A stretch of DNA of 64,000 nucleotides from Pseudomonadota bacterium (GTDB taxonomy: Bacteria; Pseudomonadota; Alphaproteobacteria; Reyranellales; Reyranellaceae): positions 21,479 through 85,478 of the forward strand of contig JAFEBU010000056.1 of the NCBI GenBank assembly GCA_018242505.1, read 5' to 3'. Below, in pieces: positions 44,249 to 52,968 of this stretch. Below the pieces are notes generated by a model. It did no database searches and was not told the origin of the DNA. It worked only from the letters and a program-made list of their open reading frames with translations. How positions within the stretch are numbered: position 1 is the stretch's first letter; every line of letters begins with the position of its first letter. The translations under genes were made by a program, and so were the position numbers.

Positions 44249-46254
44249 GACGCCCTCCGCAGGATGAGATTGTCGGCCGCATCGAGCGTGGCCGTCCAGC
44301 CTGGCGGCACCCAGGTCGTGGCCGTATGGCCCTCGATCACCGCCGGTCCGTCGATCTGCTGGCCGCCGGTCAGGGCTTCGGCCGTATAGCGGGCACAATC
44401 GACCCAGGCCTCGTCGTGGAAGATGCGGGTCCGTTCGGGCTCACGCGCAGCCACTATCTCGCGGTCCAGTTTAGGCGTCGTGCCGATGGGCAGCGTGGCG
44501 CCCACGCGCAAGGTTACGATCTCGACCGGACGGTCGAGCGTCGCGCCATGCATGAAGGTGCGGTGGTGCGCGTCGGCGAACAGTTCTGCGAGATGCACCG
44601 CATCGAGAGCGTCCAGTCGCTCGGCTGGAAGCTCGACGCTTACCTCGAATGCCTGGCCGACGAATCGCATGTCGAGCGAGTGGGTATATAAAAGCTCGCC
44701 CGGCAGCTCGGCGAACTGCGCGGCAAGTCTTGCCCGCATCTCGCCGAAGATCTTGCCTGCCTCGCGGGCTGCCCGGGCATCGAGCTTCATCTTGCGCGTC
44801 ACGGCATCGAACTTGGTGTAGTCCGAGGCGACCAGCCCGTAGGCCGAGACCACGCCGGCATTGGGCGGCACGACGATGGTGGCGATACCCAGCTCCTCGG
44901 CGATGCGCGCGGCATGCAAGGGGCCGGCGCCGCCGAACGGCACCAGCGCATAGTCGCGCGGATCGCGGCCGCGTTCGGTCGAGACGAGCTGGATCGCTCG
45001 CACGATATTGGCATCGGCGAGCTGGAGTGCGGCCGCCGCTGCCGGCTCGATGCCGAGGCCGAGATGACGGGCAAGCGGCTCGAAAACCTTGGTGGCCGCG
45101 TCGGCGTCGAGCTTCATGCGGCCGCCGAGGAACGCCGCCGGCCGGATGGTGCCTGTCACGACATGTGCGTCGGTAATGGTCGGTGTGGTGCCGCCGCGGC
45201 CATAGCAGGCGGGTCCGGGATCGGCGCCGGCGCTTTGCGGGCCGACGCGCAGCATGCCGCCATCGTCCATCCAGGCGATCGAGCCGCCGCCGGCGCCGAC
45301 CGAGACGATGTCGAGCACGGGGGTGCGGATGGGCAGCCCATCGATCTCGCTCTCCGACGCCAATGACGGTCGTCCGTCCTGGACCAGGCAGACATCGGTC
45401 GAGGTGCCGCCCATGTCGAAGGTGATGAGATCCTCGAAGCCCGAGCGCGCGGCCTGGCGCGTGGCGCCGACCACGCCGGCGGCGGGTCCGGAATAAAGGG
45501 CGGTGATGGCGCTCTCCCGCATCGCCTCCGCCGGCAGCCGACCGCCGTTCGACTGCATCACGGTGAAGCGGCCCTTGAACCCTGAATCGGCGAGTCGGTT
45601 CTCGAAGCGGTGCAGATAGCCGTCGATCACCGGCTGGACGTAGGCCGACAGCAGCGTGGTCGAGGCGCGCTCGAACTCGCGAAACTCGCGTGCGACCTGA
45701 TGGCTGCAGGTGACCAGCACGTCCGGCAGCGCCTCGACAATCAGCGCCGCAAGGCGCTTCTCATGCTCGGGATTGGCGTAGGCGTTCAGCAAGCAGATCG
45801 CCACCGCCCGGTAGCCGCCGGCCGCGAGCGCGGGGACGAGTTCGGTCCGCGCCTTCGCTTCATCGAGCGGAATCTCGATCGCGCCGTCGGCCCGCAGGCG
45901 TTCGTGCACTTCGAAGCAATCCTTGCGACGCACCGGCGGTGCGGGCTTGGCGTAGAAGAGATCGTAGATGTTGCGCCGGTCGTGGCGCTGCATGAAGAGC
46001 AGGTCGCGGAAGCCTGCGGTCGCGACGAAGGCCACAACCGCGCCTTTGCGCTCCAGGACGGCGTTGGTCGCGACCGTCGAACCGTGGCCGAGATCTTCTA
46101 TGCGGGCAAGGTCGACGCCCGATGCCGTCAGTGCCGCGAAGGCGCCGATGTCGGGCGAGTGCGGCGTGCTCGGCACCTTGGTGACGACGACACGGCCTCC
46201 CTCGACGGCGACCAGATCGGTGAAGGTGCCGCCAACCTCGACGCCGACGCGCAC
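44245..46254 (-). CDS. hyuA: Hydantoinase A / oxoprolinase family protein
   Basis: This 669-residue HyuA subunit has an actin-like ATPase fold, with the phosphate-binding GVEVGGTFTDLVAVEGG at the N-terminus, DLGHGSTVATNAVLERKG and the DMGGTSTDVCLVQDG motif. A GPACYGRGGTTPTITDAHV segment and PFGGAGPLHAARIAEELG follow. The start is GTG at 46254. The pair lies between ubiK and ybjN, splitting a grouping that is often tighter in relatives. Confidence 0.88.
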   Translation of the reverse strand: MRVGVEVGGTFTDLVAVEGGRVVVTKVPSTPHSPDIGAFAALTASGVDLARIEDLGHGSTVATNAVLERKGAVVAFVATAGFRDLLFMQRHDRRNIYDLFYAKPAPPVRRKDCFEVHERLRADGAIEIPLDEAKARTELVPALAAGGYRAVAICLLNAYANPEHEKRLAALIVEALPDVLVTCSHQVAREFREFERASTTLLSAYVQPVIDGYLHRFENRLADSGFKGRFTVMQSNGGRLPAEAMRESAITALYSGPAAGVVGATRQAARSGFEDLITFDMGGTSTDVCLVQDGRPSLASESEIDGLPIRTPVLDIVSVGAGGGSIAWMDDGGMLRVGPQSAGADPGPACYGRGGTTPTITDAHVVTGTIRPAAFLGGRMKLDADAATKVFEPLARHLGLGIEPAAAAALQLADANIVRAIQLVSTERGRDPRDYALVPFGGAGPLHAARIAEELGIATIVVPPNAGVVSAYGLVASDYTKFDAVTRKMKLDARAAREAGKIFGEMRARLAAQFAELPGELLYTHSLDMRFVGQAFEVSVELPAERLDALDAVHLAELFADAHHRTFMHGATLDRPVEIVTLRVGATLPIGTTPKLDREIVAAREPERTRIFHDEAWVDCARYTAEALTGGQQIDGPAVIEGHTATTWVPPGWTATLDAADNLILRRAS

Positions 46255-46257
46255 GGG

Positions 46258-46515
46258 CTATGGTCCTGTGTTCAGCAGGCGCGCCTGCAGGTCGGCGATC
46301 TGCTTCTTCAGTTCCTCGTTCTCCTCGCGCGCTTTGGCGGCCATCGCCTTCACCGCCTCGAACTCGTCGCGCCGCGGAATGTCCATGCCGTCCAGGATCT
46401 TCGCGATCTGATCGCGGACGCGGGCCTCGACTTCGTCCTTCACGCCGGTGAGCGCACCCATCGCGCCGTTGGCGAGTTTGGTGAGATCGTCGATAAAGGG
46501 ATTGCGGGTCTGCAT
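46258..46515 (-). CDS. ubiK: Accessory factor UbiK family protein
   Basis: This 85-residue coiled-coil protein begins MQTRNPFIDDLTKLANGAMG and contains the BMFP/UbiK pattern of a long heptad-rich helix (RRDEFEAVKAMAAKAREENEELKKQ). UbiK is a small partner of UbiJ in the ubiquinone biosynthesis complex and may form trimers. It ends three bases before hyuA. The promoter is likely in the 78 bp shared with the divergent crotonase gene. Confidence 0.82.
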   Translation of the reverse strand: MQTRNPFIDDLTKLANGAMGALTGVKDEVEARVRDQIAKILDGMDIPRRDEFEAVKAMAAKAREENEELKKQIADLQARLLNTGP

Positions 46516-46593
46516 GATGGGACTCCTGATGCAGCAAGTATGGGCGGCTGGTAGCATCCTGCGCAAGAACGCCGCCCGAACCGGAGGGACGCG

Positions 46594-47328
46594 ATGAGTC
46601 TTGTCAAAGTCGAGTCGAGCGAAGGTATCACCACCATCACCATGGCGCGCCCCGAGAAGCGCAATGCGCTCACGCAGGAGCTGTGCGACGGCCTCTTCGA
46701 CGCCTGGCGCGCCTTCGAGGCGGGCAGCGACAAGGTGGCGGTCCTGCAGGCCGATGGCCCCGCCTTCTGCGTCGGCGCCGACCTCAAGGATCCGCCGGCC
46801 GCGATGTGGAAGGCGGTCCCGGACGTTTCCTACAAGCTCAGCAAGCCGGTGATCGCCGCCACCCAGGGCTGGGTGATCGGCGGTGGCATATGCCTGGTCA
46901 TGACCTGCGACCTGATGGTCGCCGCCGATACCACCAAGTTCATGTATCCCGAGGCGAAGGTCGGCGTCTTCGGTGGGCTGATGCCGGGAATCGTCTCGCG
47001 CATGCCACACAAGGTCGCGATGGAGCTTTTGCTCCTGGGGGAGGAAATCCCGGCCAGGCGGGCCTATGACGTGGGCTTTGTAAACAAGGTCGTGCCGCTC
47101 GGCGAGGAGCGCAAGGAGGCGCGACGGATGGCGGGCGTCATTGCCAATTCCGCGCCGCTGGTGATCCGTACCCTGCGCGACTTCGCCAACCAGACCTTGC
47201 CGCGCGGTCCAGCCGAGATTTTCGTGCCGGAGCGCTACAAGCTGGAACAGATCGCATCCAGCGAGGATCGTAAGGAAGGAGCGGCTGCCTTCCGCGAGAA
47301 GCGGCCGCCCAAATTCAAGGGACGCTGA
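46594..47328 (+). CDS. Enoyl-CoA hydratase/isomerase family protein
   Basis: This 244-residue crotonase-fold protein has the oxyanion-hole segments FCVGADLK and IAATQGWVIGGGICLV. The first catalytic Glu of classical enoyl-CoA hydratase (GGGCEL) is Cys here (GGGICL); the second Glu is present in YPEAKVG. Thus it may catalyse a different crotonase reaction, such as isomerisation or decarboxylation. The ATG at 46594 has GGAGGG upstream. It starts a run with proC and a TetR gene. Confidence 0.82.
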   Translation: MSLVKVESSEGITTITMARPEKRNALTQELCDGLFDAWRAFEAGSDKVAVLQADGPAFCVGADLKDPPAAMWKAVPDVSYKLSKPVIAATQGWVIGGGICLVMTCDLMVAADTTKFMYPEAKVGVFGGLMPGIVSRMPHKVAMELLLLGEEIPARRAYDVGFVNKVVPLGEERKEARRMAGVIANSAPLVIRTLRDFANQTLPRGPAEIFVPERYKLEQIASSEDRKEGAAAFREKRPPKFKGR

Positions 47329-47348
47329 CACGACGAAGGGGATCGGAG

Positions 47349-48146
47349 ATGGGCAAGCTCTTGTTGATCGGCTGCGGAAAGATGGGTGGCGCCATGCTCG
47401 ACGGATGGCTGACACGTGGCCTTGCAGCCTCCGATGTGATCGTTGCCGAGCCGGTCGAGGCGTTGCGGCCGCGTAAACCGGGACTGCGGACGGTGGCCTC
47501 GACCCCCGACGTCAGGGAAACGCCTGAGATCGTCGTTCTGGCAGTAAAGCCGCAGACGATGGATGCGGCGCTTGCCGACCTCAAGCGCTTCGCCAGCGAG
47601 GGGACGGTGTTCCTCTCGATCGCGGCCGGCAAGACCCTCGGATATTTCGCCAGCCATCTCGGCGCCACGGCCAAGGTCGTGCGCGCCATGCCCAATACGC
47701 CGGCGGCCGTGCGTCAGGGCATCACCGTCGCCACGGCCGCCAAGGGCGTATCGGCAGCCGAGAAGAAGAGGTGCCAGGAGCTGCTCGAAGCGGTCGGGCA
47801 GGCGCTGTGGGTCGAGGACGAGGCGCTGATGGATCCGGTCACCGCGCTTTCGGGCAGCGGGCCGGCCTATGTCTTCTTGCTGGTCGAGGTGATGGCCGCA
47901 GCCGGAGCGAAGCTTGGTCTTGCGCCGGACATGGCCATGCAGCTTGCACGCGCGACCGTGGCCGGCAGCTGCGAATTGTTGCGGCAGTCCGTCGAACCGG
48001 CGGCCCAGTTGCGCGTTAACGTCACCAGCCCGGGCGGCACCACCGCCGAAGCCCTGAAGGTATTGATGGCCGACGACGGACTCCAGCCCATCTTCGACAA
48101 GGCGCTTGCTGCCGCGTCGAGGCGCTCGAAGGAACTGGCGGGATGA
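47349..48146 (+). CDS. proC: Pyrroline-5-carboxylate reductase
   Basis: This 265-residue NAD(P)H-dependent enzyme performs the last step of proline synthesis. The dinucleotide-binding GCGKMGGAML is at about 6-15. The C-terminal signature matches P5CR: ALSGSGPAYVFLLVEVM and VTSPGGTTAEALKVL. All expected parts are present. Its TGA overlaps the TetR ATG (ATGA). It follows the crotonase gene by 20 bases. Confidence 0.93.
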   Translation: MGKLLLIGCGKMGGAMLDGWLTRGLAASDVIVAEPVEALRPRKPGLRTVASTPDVRETPEIVVLAVKPQTMDAALADLKRFASEGTVFLSIAAGKTLGYFASHLGATAKVVRAMPNTPAAVRQGITVATAAKGVSAAEKKRCQELLEAVGQALWVEDEALMDPVTALSGSGPAYVFLLVEVMAAAGAKLGLAPDMAMQLARATVAGSCELLRQSVEPAAQLRVNVTSPGGTTAEALKVLMADDGLQPIFDKALAAASRRSKELAG

Positions 48147-48754
48147 GTGAGGCCGCGGATCGCGCACTCGAGGCCTTTCTCTCCCTGGTTGCCGAACGGG
48201 GATTCGCGAGGGTGAGCTTGCGCGACGTTGCCCAGGCGGCGGGCCTCGGCATGGCGGAACTCTATCGCCTTTATCCCGACAAGGTGTCGCTGGCGACCGC
48301 CTTCATGGCGCACATCGATTCGGAAGTTCTTGCCGGTACGCCGCACGAAACTGACCCGGAGGAGACAGCGCGCGACCGGCTGTTCGACGTGATGATGCGT
48401 CGCTACGACGCGCTGCGCACCCATCGCGATGCCCTGCGGGAGATCCGACGTGCCGCCACCCGCGATCCGATGCTTGCTCTGGGGCTCGGCACCGCGCTCC
48501 GGCGCTCGATGGCGGCCATGCTGGAGGCCGCGGCGCTGCCGAGCGATGGGCTCGTCGGCGCAATGCGCCAGAACGGGCTCCTCGCTCTTCATTATGCAGT
48601 ATCCCGGATATTCGACCGGGATGAGACAGGCGACCTGTCCAAGACCATGGCGGCCCTCGACGGTCGATTGAAGACAGCGGAGCGATGGTCTCAACTCTTT
48701 GAAAATTATAGGCTTCCTGGCCATCGGAGAGCCACTGGCGCAGCTGGCGAGTGA
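48143..48754 (+). CDS. TetR/AcrR family transcriptional regulator
   Basis: This 203-residue protein has an N-terminal TetR helix-turn-helix (FLSLVAERGFARVSLRDVAQAAGL, then AELYRLYPDKVSLATAFMAHID) and a long all-helical C-terminal domain. The ligand pocket residues cannot be assigned. Its ATG overlaps the proC stop, so it is coupled to a metabolic gene. A perfect inverted repeat four bases downstream of its stop could be its own or the phasin's operator. That link is inference. Confidence 0.85.
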   Translation: MSEAADRALEAFLSLVAERGFARVSLRDVAQAAGLGMAELYRLYPDKVSLATAFMAHIDSEVLAGTPHETDPEETARDRLFDVMMRRYDALRTHRDALREIRRAATRDPMLALGLGTALRRSMAAMLEAAALPSDGLVGAMRQNGLLALHYAVSRIFDRDETGDLSKTMAALDGRLKTAERWSQLFENYRLPGHRRATGAAGE

Positions 48755-48757
48755 ATA

Positions 48758-48776
48758 TTTTGTGCGACGCACAAAA
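48758..48776. promoter_or_regulatory. Perfect inverted repeat upstream of the phasin promoter
   Basis: Arms TTTTGTGC (48758-48765) and GCACAAAA (48769-48776) flank a 3-base spacer. It sits between the TetR stop and the -35 region of the phasin gene. It has no T-run, so an operator is more likely than a terminator. Confidence 0.55.
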
Positions 48777-48781
48777 GCCCC

Positions 48782-48809
48782 TTGACTTCGCAATCGCAGC
48801 ATATACATT
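48782..48809 (+). promoter_or_regulatory. Putative phasin promoter and TGC-rich element
   Basis: TTGACT (48782-48787) and TACATT (48804-48809) are spaced by 16 bases. Just downstream, TGTGCAGTGCAGCATAA (about 48820-48836) is a TGC-rich near-palindrome of the kind bound by PhaR-type repressors before phasin genes in alphaproteobacteria. The PhaR link is from family knowledge, not proven here. Confidence 0.45.
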
Positions 48810-48878
48810 CATTGGCGTTGTGCAGTGCAGCATAACAACCGATTTCAGTCAAGCCACGCCGCTTTCAGGAGATTTTCC

Positions 48879-49313
48879 ATGTACGCCAACGGCACCTTCA
48901 AGAATCCCTTCGCCGATTTCGACTTCAGCAAGTTTGCCGGCGAGTTCAAGTTCCCGGTCGTCAACGTCGAGTCGATCGTCGAGAGCAACCGCAAGACCTT
49001 CACGGCCCTCACCACCGCCGGCAGCTCGACCGTCGAGGCGCTGAAGACCATCGCGCAGCGCCAGGGTGACATGGTCCGCGCCGCGTTCGAGGACCTCTCC
49101 AAGCATGGCAGCGAGGTTCTCGCCGCCGCCACGGTGGAGGAGAAGGCCGCCAAGCAGATCGACTTCGCCAAGAAGAGCTACGATGCTGCTCTCGCCAATG
49201 CCAAGGAGCTGGGCGAGCTCTACACCAAGAGCCAGGCCGAAGCTTTCGGCGTGATCAACGAGCGCATCTCCGAGTTCGCAGACGAGGTCAAGGCCGCGAT
49301 CGCCAAGAAGTAA
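48879..49313 (+). CDS. Phasin family protein
   Basis: This 144-residue, low-complexity, helical protein begins MYANGTFKNPFADFDFSKF and has a long amphipathic, alanine- and lysine-rich helix with VESIVESNRKTFTALTTAGSS. It matches the phasin_2 type that coats polyhydroxyalkanoate granules and suggests PHA storage. AGGAG lies about eight bases upstream of the ATG at 48879. A terminator follows. Confidence 0.9.
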   Translation: MYANGTFKNPFADFDFSKFAGEFKFPVVNVESIVESNRKTFTALTTAGSSTVEALKTIAQRQGDMVRAAFEDLSKHGSEVLAAATVEEKAAKQIDFAKKSYDAALANAKELGELYTKSQAEAFGVINERISEFADEVKAAIAKK

Positions 49314-49341
49314 GTTTGTCGGCTGCAAGCCGATCGCATCG

Positions 49342-49375
49342 AAGGGCCGTCCATCTCGGGCGGCCCTTTTCTTTT
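49342..49375 (+). terminator. Rho-independent terminator after the phasin gene
   Basis: Arms AAGGGCCG (49342-49349) and CGGCCCTT (49361-49368) enclose an 11-base loop and run into TTCTTTT. It lies 29 bases after the phasin stop. Confidence 0.88.
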
Positions 49376-49401
49376 GGTCCTTTGCCCGTTAGGTGCGAAG
49401 C

Positions 49402-49739
49402 ATGACCACGATTGCCTACGACGACTTCGTCAAGGTCGACATCCGCGTCGGTACGGTGCGGGCGGCGCGTCCGCTCGACGGTGCGCGCAAGCCGCCATCA
49501 TCCTCGAGATCGACTTCGGGCCGGAGATCGGCGTGAAGAAATCCTCGGCCCAGCTCACCGTGCACTACACGCCGGAAAGCCTGGTAGGCCGGCAGGTTGC
49601 GGCGGTCGTGAATTTTCCGCCGCGCCAGATCGGCAAATTCATGTCGCAGGTGCTGACCTTGGGTTTTCCCGACAAGGACGGCGCCGTGATGCTGGTCGCG
49701 CCGGACAAGCCGGTGCCCGACGGCGGCAAGCTCTTCTAG
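49402..49739 (+). pseudogene. csaA: Frameshifted tRNA-binding domain protein (CsaA-like)
   Basis: The N-terminal part MTTIAYDDFVKVDIRVG reads in one frame up to AAG at 49489-49491. The rest (ILEIDFGPEIGVKKSSAQLTVHYTPESLVGRQVAAVV..., to the TAG at 49737-49739) reads in another frame. A single missing base near 49491-49496 joins them: AAGCCGCCATC would become AAGCCGGCCATC. The restored protein would be about 112 residues, normal for CsaA, a small dimeric tRNA-binding, chaperone-like protein. As it stands the frame stops soon after the break. A sequencing error is an alternative. It converges on ilvE. Confidence 0.85.
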
Positions 49740-49748
49740 AGGACCTTT

Positions 49749-50843
49749 CTAGAAGACCTTGTGGATCCAGCCGTGCGGATCGGCGTTGCGGCCACGCTGG
49801 ATACCGACCAGGGCCGCCTTCAGCTCCTCGGTCTTCGAGCCCGATCCGCCGTTGCCGATCTTGAATTCGCCGTCCTTGCTGCGCACCGTGCCGATCGGCG
49901 TCACCACCGCGGCGGTGCCGCAGGCGAAGGCTTCGCGCAAGCGGCCGCTACCGGCATCGGCACGCCACTGATCGATCGAATAGCGCTCCTCGCGGACCTT
50001 GATGCCCTTTTCCTTGGCCAGGGTGATCAACGAGGAGCGTGTGATGCCGGGCAGGATCGTGCCGCCGAGCGGCGGCGTCGACAACGAGCCGTCATCGAAG
50101 ACGAAGAAGACGTTCATGCCGCCCAGCTCCTCGACCCAGCGCTGCTCCTTGGCATCGAGGAACACGACCTGGTCGCAGCCATGGTGCGTCGCCTCGGCCT
50201 GCGCCAGCAGGCTCGCGGCGTAGTTGCCGCCGCACTTTGCGGCGCCTGTGCCGCCTGGCGCGGCGCGCGTGTACTCGGTCGAGACCCAGACCGAGACCGC
50301 CGGCGCGTCGGTCTTGAAGTAGGCGCCGACCGACGAGGCGATCACCATGAAGAGATAGTCCGACGAAGGCTTCACGCCGAGGAAGATCTCGTTGGCGAAC
50401 ATGAAGGGACGGAGATAGAGGCTGCCGTCGCCGCCGGGGATCCACTCACGGTCGGTGCTGACCAGGAGATCGCAGGCCTCGATGAAGGTCTTCTCCGGCA
50501 GGATCGGCATGGCCAGCCGTTCAGCCGACTGTTGAAAACGGCGGGCGTTCGCCTCCGGCCGAAACAGCGTCGCGCCGCCGTTGGCGGTGCGGTAGGCCTT
50601 CAGCCCCTCGAAGATCTCCTGGGCGTAGTGCAGGACGGCGGAGGCCGGATCCATGGGAATTGGTGCGCGGGGCTCGATCTTGGCATCGTGCCAACCCCGG
50701 GACTCGCTGTAGCGGATCGTCACCATGTGATCGGAGAAGACGCGGCCGAAGCCGGGATTCTTGAGGAGTTCCGCGCGCTTGTCGGCCGGAGTGGGCGACG
50801 GATGCGGCACGCGGACGAAGCTGAGCGATTGGGTCTTGGACAT
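49749..50843 (-). CDS. ilvE: Branched-chain-amino-acid aminotransferase (type II)
   Basis: This 364-residue PLP enzyme makes leucine, isoleucine and valine from their keto acids and glutamate. It has the type II layout: FGRVFSDHMVTIRYSESRGWHDAKI near the N-terminus, HYAQEIFEGLKAYRT, the lysine-bearing GAAKCGGNYAASLLAQ (Schiff-base lysine) and EELGGMNVFFVF, then GTAAVVTPIGTVRSKDG. The ATG at 50843 was chosen over an upstream one by fit to the family. It is close to a second class IV aminotransferase gene 3 kb away. Confidence 0.92.
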   Translation of the reverse strand: MSKTQSLSFVRVPHPSPTPADKRAELLKNPGFGRVFSDHMVTIRYSESRGWHDAKIEPRAPIPMDPASAVLHYAQEIFEGLKAYRTANGGATLFRPEANARRFQQSAERLAMPILPEKTFIEACDLLVSTDREWIPGGDGSLYLRPFMFANEIFLGVKPSSDYLFMVIASSVGAYFKTDAPAVSVWVSTEYTRAAPGGTGAAKCGGNYAASLLAQAEATHHGCDQVVFLDAKEQRWVEELGGMNVFFVFDDGSLSTPPLGGTILPGITRSSLITLAKEKGIKVREERYSIDQWRADAGSGRLREAFACGTAAVVTPIGTVRSKDGEFKIGNGGSGSKTEELKAALVGIQRGRNADPHGWIHKVF

Positions 50844-50907
50844 ATTTTCTCGAGGCTGGTCGGCGCGACTATAGCACAGGCCGGCCGGCAACAAGCGGCC
50901 TGGCCAT

Positions 50908-52275
50908 TCAGAGCGGAATTCTCACCACTACGCGGAGCCCGCCAAGCGGCGATTCAGCCAGCGACACGTCCCCGCCGTGGCTGCGCACCACATCGCGGGC
51001 AATCGTGAGGCCGAGACCGACGCCGCCGGTATCGACATTGCGCGACTCGTCGAGGCGGTAGAAGGGGCGGAACACGTCCTCGTACCGGTCGGGAGGGATG
51101 CCGGGTCCGTCATCATCGACAAAGATCTCGACCGAGGTACGACCGCGAATCGCCTGGATCTCGGCCCGACGGGCATGGCGCAGCGCATTGGCGAGAAGGT
51201 TGGTGAGGCAGCGCTTCATGGCGAGCGGCCTGAGCTCGACCTGCATATTGCCCTCGACCCGCAGCTCGACATCGGCATTGTCACGCCGCGCGCCTGCGAC
51301 CACTTCTTCGAGGATCTCGGACAGGTCGACCGGCGCCGTCTCCTCGTCGCCTTCGCCGCGCGCGAAAGCCAGATAGCCCTCGACCATGCGCTCCATGTCG
51401 GCGACATCATCGGCGAGCTCCTTCGTCTCCGGCGAATCGGGCAGCAATGCCAGCGAGAGCTTCATGCGCGTGAGCGGCGTGCGCAGGTCGTGGCTGACGC
51501 CGGCCAGCATCTCGGTGCGCTGCTGGATCGAGCGGCTCAGCCGGATGCGCATGGTCTGAAAGGCGCGGGCGGCATTGCGGACCTCACGTGTTCCGCCGGA
51601 AAAGGCGAAGTCGGGAATGTCGCGCCCCTTGCCGAGCGCGTCGGCAGCGACTCCAAGATGCTCGATCGGCACCAGCTCGCGGCGCATGAACCAGATGGCG
51701 AGGCCGAACAGGACGAGGGCGAGGCCGAGCTGCGCCAGCACATAGGCGAAGCTCGAGCCGAACGTCAGGCGCAAATGCGGCACCCGCACCGTCATGATGT
51801 CGCCGTTGTTGAGCTGGACCTCGAGCAGGAGCTGGTCGCCGCCGATATCGTTGTCGATGAAGTAGGGCCGCTTGAGGTCGGCGTCGAGCGCGCCCTGCAC
51901 TTCGCGACCCACGATGTCGTAGTGGTCGGGCGGCTTCCAGTGCTCGATGATTCCCTTGCGGAAACTCACATGCATCAGGAGGTCGACCTGTGCGTGATGG
52001 ATGATCCAGCGGCGGTGCGCCTCGTCAGGAAAGTCGTGGTGCAGCGAGATGAGCGCGCGGAGATCGCGCACCAGCAGGAATGCCAGGCGGTTCGTCACGT
52101 TGTCGCCGCGCTGGCTGTAGAACCACCAGGCGCTGAGCGCCTGCAGCACCAGCATCGGCACGACGATAATGATCAACGCGCGCGCAAACAGCGTCTGCGG
52201 CGAATGGCGATCGGCCCATACCGCGATCGTCTCGAAGAGATCTCCGATCCGCTTCATCCGGATCGTTTCAAGCAT
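50908..52275 (-). CDS. Sensor histidine kinase (EnvZ/OmpR type)
   Basis: This protein of about 455 residues has two membrane spans (near 30-50 and 165-190) around a periplasmic sensor domain, then HAMP. The dimerisation/phosphoacceptor box is VSHDLRTPLTRMKL (the H of HDLRTPL), and the kinase domain has N (NLLANALRHA), D (FVDDDGPGIPP), F and G (GGVGLGLTIARDVV) boxes. It pairs with the response regulator encoded just upstream, overlapping it. The ATG at 52275 was chosen; a TTG at 52281 is also possible. Confidence 0.9.
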   Translation of the reverse strand: MLETIRMKRIGDLFETIAVWADRHSPQTLFARALIIIVVPMLVLQALSAWWFYSQRGDNVTNRLAFLLVRDLRALISLHHDFPDEAHRRWIIHHAQVDLLMHVSFRKGIIEHWKPPDHYDIVGREVQGALDADLKRPYFIDNDIGGDQLLLEVQLNNGDIMTVRVPHLRLTFGSSFAYVLAQLGLALVLFGLAIWFMRRELVPIEHLGVAADALGKGRDIPDFAFSGGTREVRNAARAFQTMRIRLSRSIQQRTEMLAGVSHDLRTPLTRMKLSLALLPDSPETKELADDVADMERMVEGYLAFARGEGDEETAPVDLSEILEEVVAGARRDNADVELRVEGNMQVELRPLAMKRCLTNLLANALRHARRAEIQAIRGRTSVEIFVDDDGPGIPPDRYEDVFRPFYRLDESRNVDTGGVGLGLTIARDVVRSHGGDVSLAESPLGGLRVVVRIPL

Positions 52276-52963
52276 CGACAAGGCGATACCCCTGGCCGCG
52301 GACGGTGCGCAGGTACCGCGGAAAACTCGGGTCCGATTCGATCTTGCGGCGCAGGCGCGTCACCTGGACGTCGATCGCACGCTCGTTCATCCCGCCGCCC
52401 ACGCTCTTGCATAGCGCTTCGCGGCTCAGCACGTCGCCCAGGTGCGCGCAAAAGGCGCGCAGGAGCGCGATCTCGGCTTCGGTCAACTGCACGCGCGTGC
52501 CCTTTTGCGTGAGTTCTCCCAGTGCGAGATTGAACTGGAATGGACCGAACGTCACGTTGTCCGGCTCAGCCGCGATCTCAGCAGGGCGGCCCCGCCGCAG
52601 CACGCTCTGGATGCGCAGCAGGAGCTCGCGGGGCTCGAAGGGCTTGCTGAGATAGTCGTCGACGCCGGTCTCGAGGCCGGCGATACGGTCCTTTGGTTCT
52701 CCCCTTGCCGTCAGCATGAGGATCGGCACGTCGTCCGTACGGCGCAGCTCCGCAGCGAAGTCGAGGCCGGTCTGGCCTGGCATCATGACGTCGAGCACGA
52801 GCAGGTCGAAATCGAGGGCCGCCAGCCGCTCGCGCGCCTCGGCGGCGTTTCCGGCCACCGTGACGCGAAAGTCGTTGCGCGAGAGGAACGATTTCAGGAG
52901 ATCGCGCAGGCGCGTATCGTCGTCGACGACCAGGATATGGGGCTTGTCGGACGCTGGCTCCAT
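52268..52963 (-). CDS. OmpR-family response regulator (PetR-like)
   Basis: This 231-residue regulator has an N-terminal receiver domain with the acidic pocket VDDDT, phospho-acceptor Asp in LLVLDVMMPG, and a T/K pair (LTARG, SKPFEPREL). The C-terminal winged helix binds DNA. It lies between the MarR gene (upstream) and the kinase gene. In Rhodobacter capsulatus the petP-petR pair (MarR plus OmpR types) is needed for bc1 expression. A similar role here is an analogy, not shown. Confidence 0.9.
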   Translation of the reverse strand: MEPASDKPHILVVDDDTRLRDLLKSFLSRNDFRVTVAGNAAEARERLAALDFDLLVLDVMMPGQTGLDFAAELRRTDDVPILMLTARGEPKDRIAGLETGVDDYLSKPFEPRELLLRIQSVLRRGRPAEIAAEPDNVTFGPFQFNLALGELTQKGTRVQLTEAEIALLRAFCAHLGDVLSREALCKSVGGGMNERAIDVQVTRLRRKIESDPSFPRYLRTVRGQGYRLVDA

Positions 52964-52968
52964 GCCGG

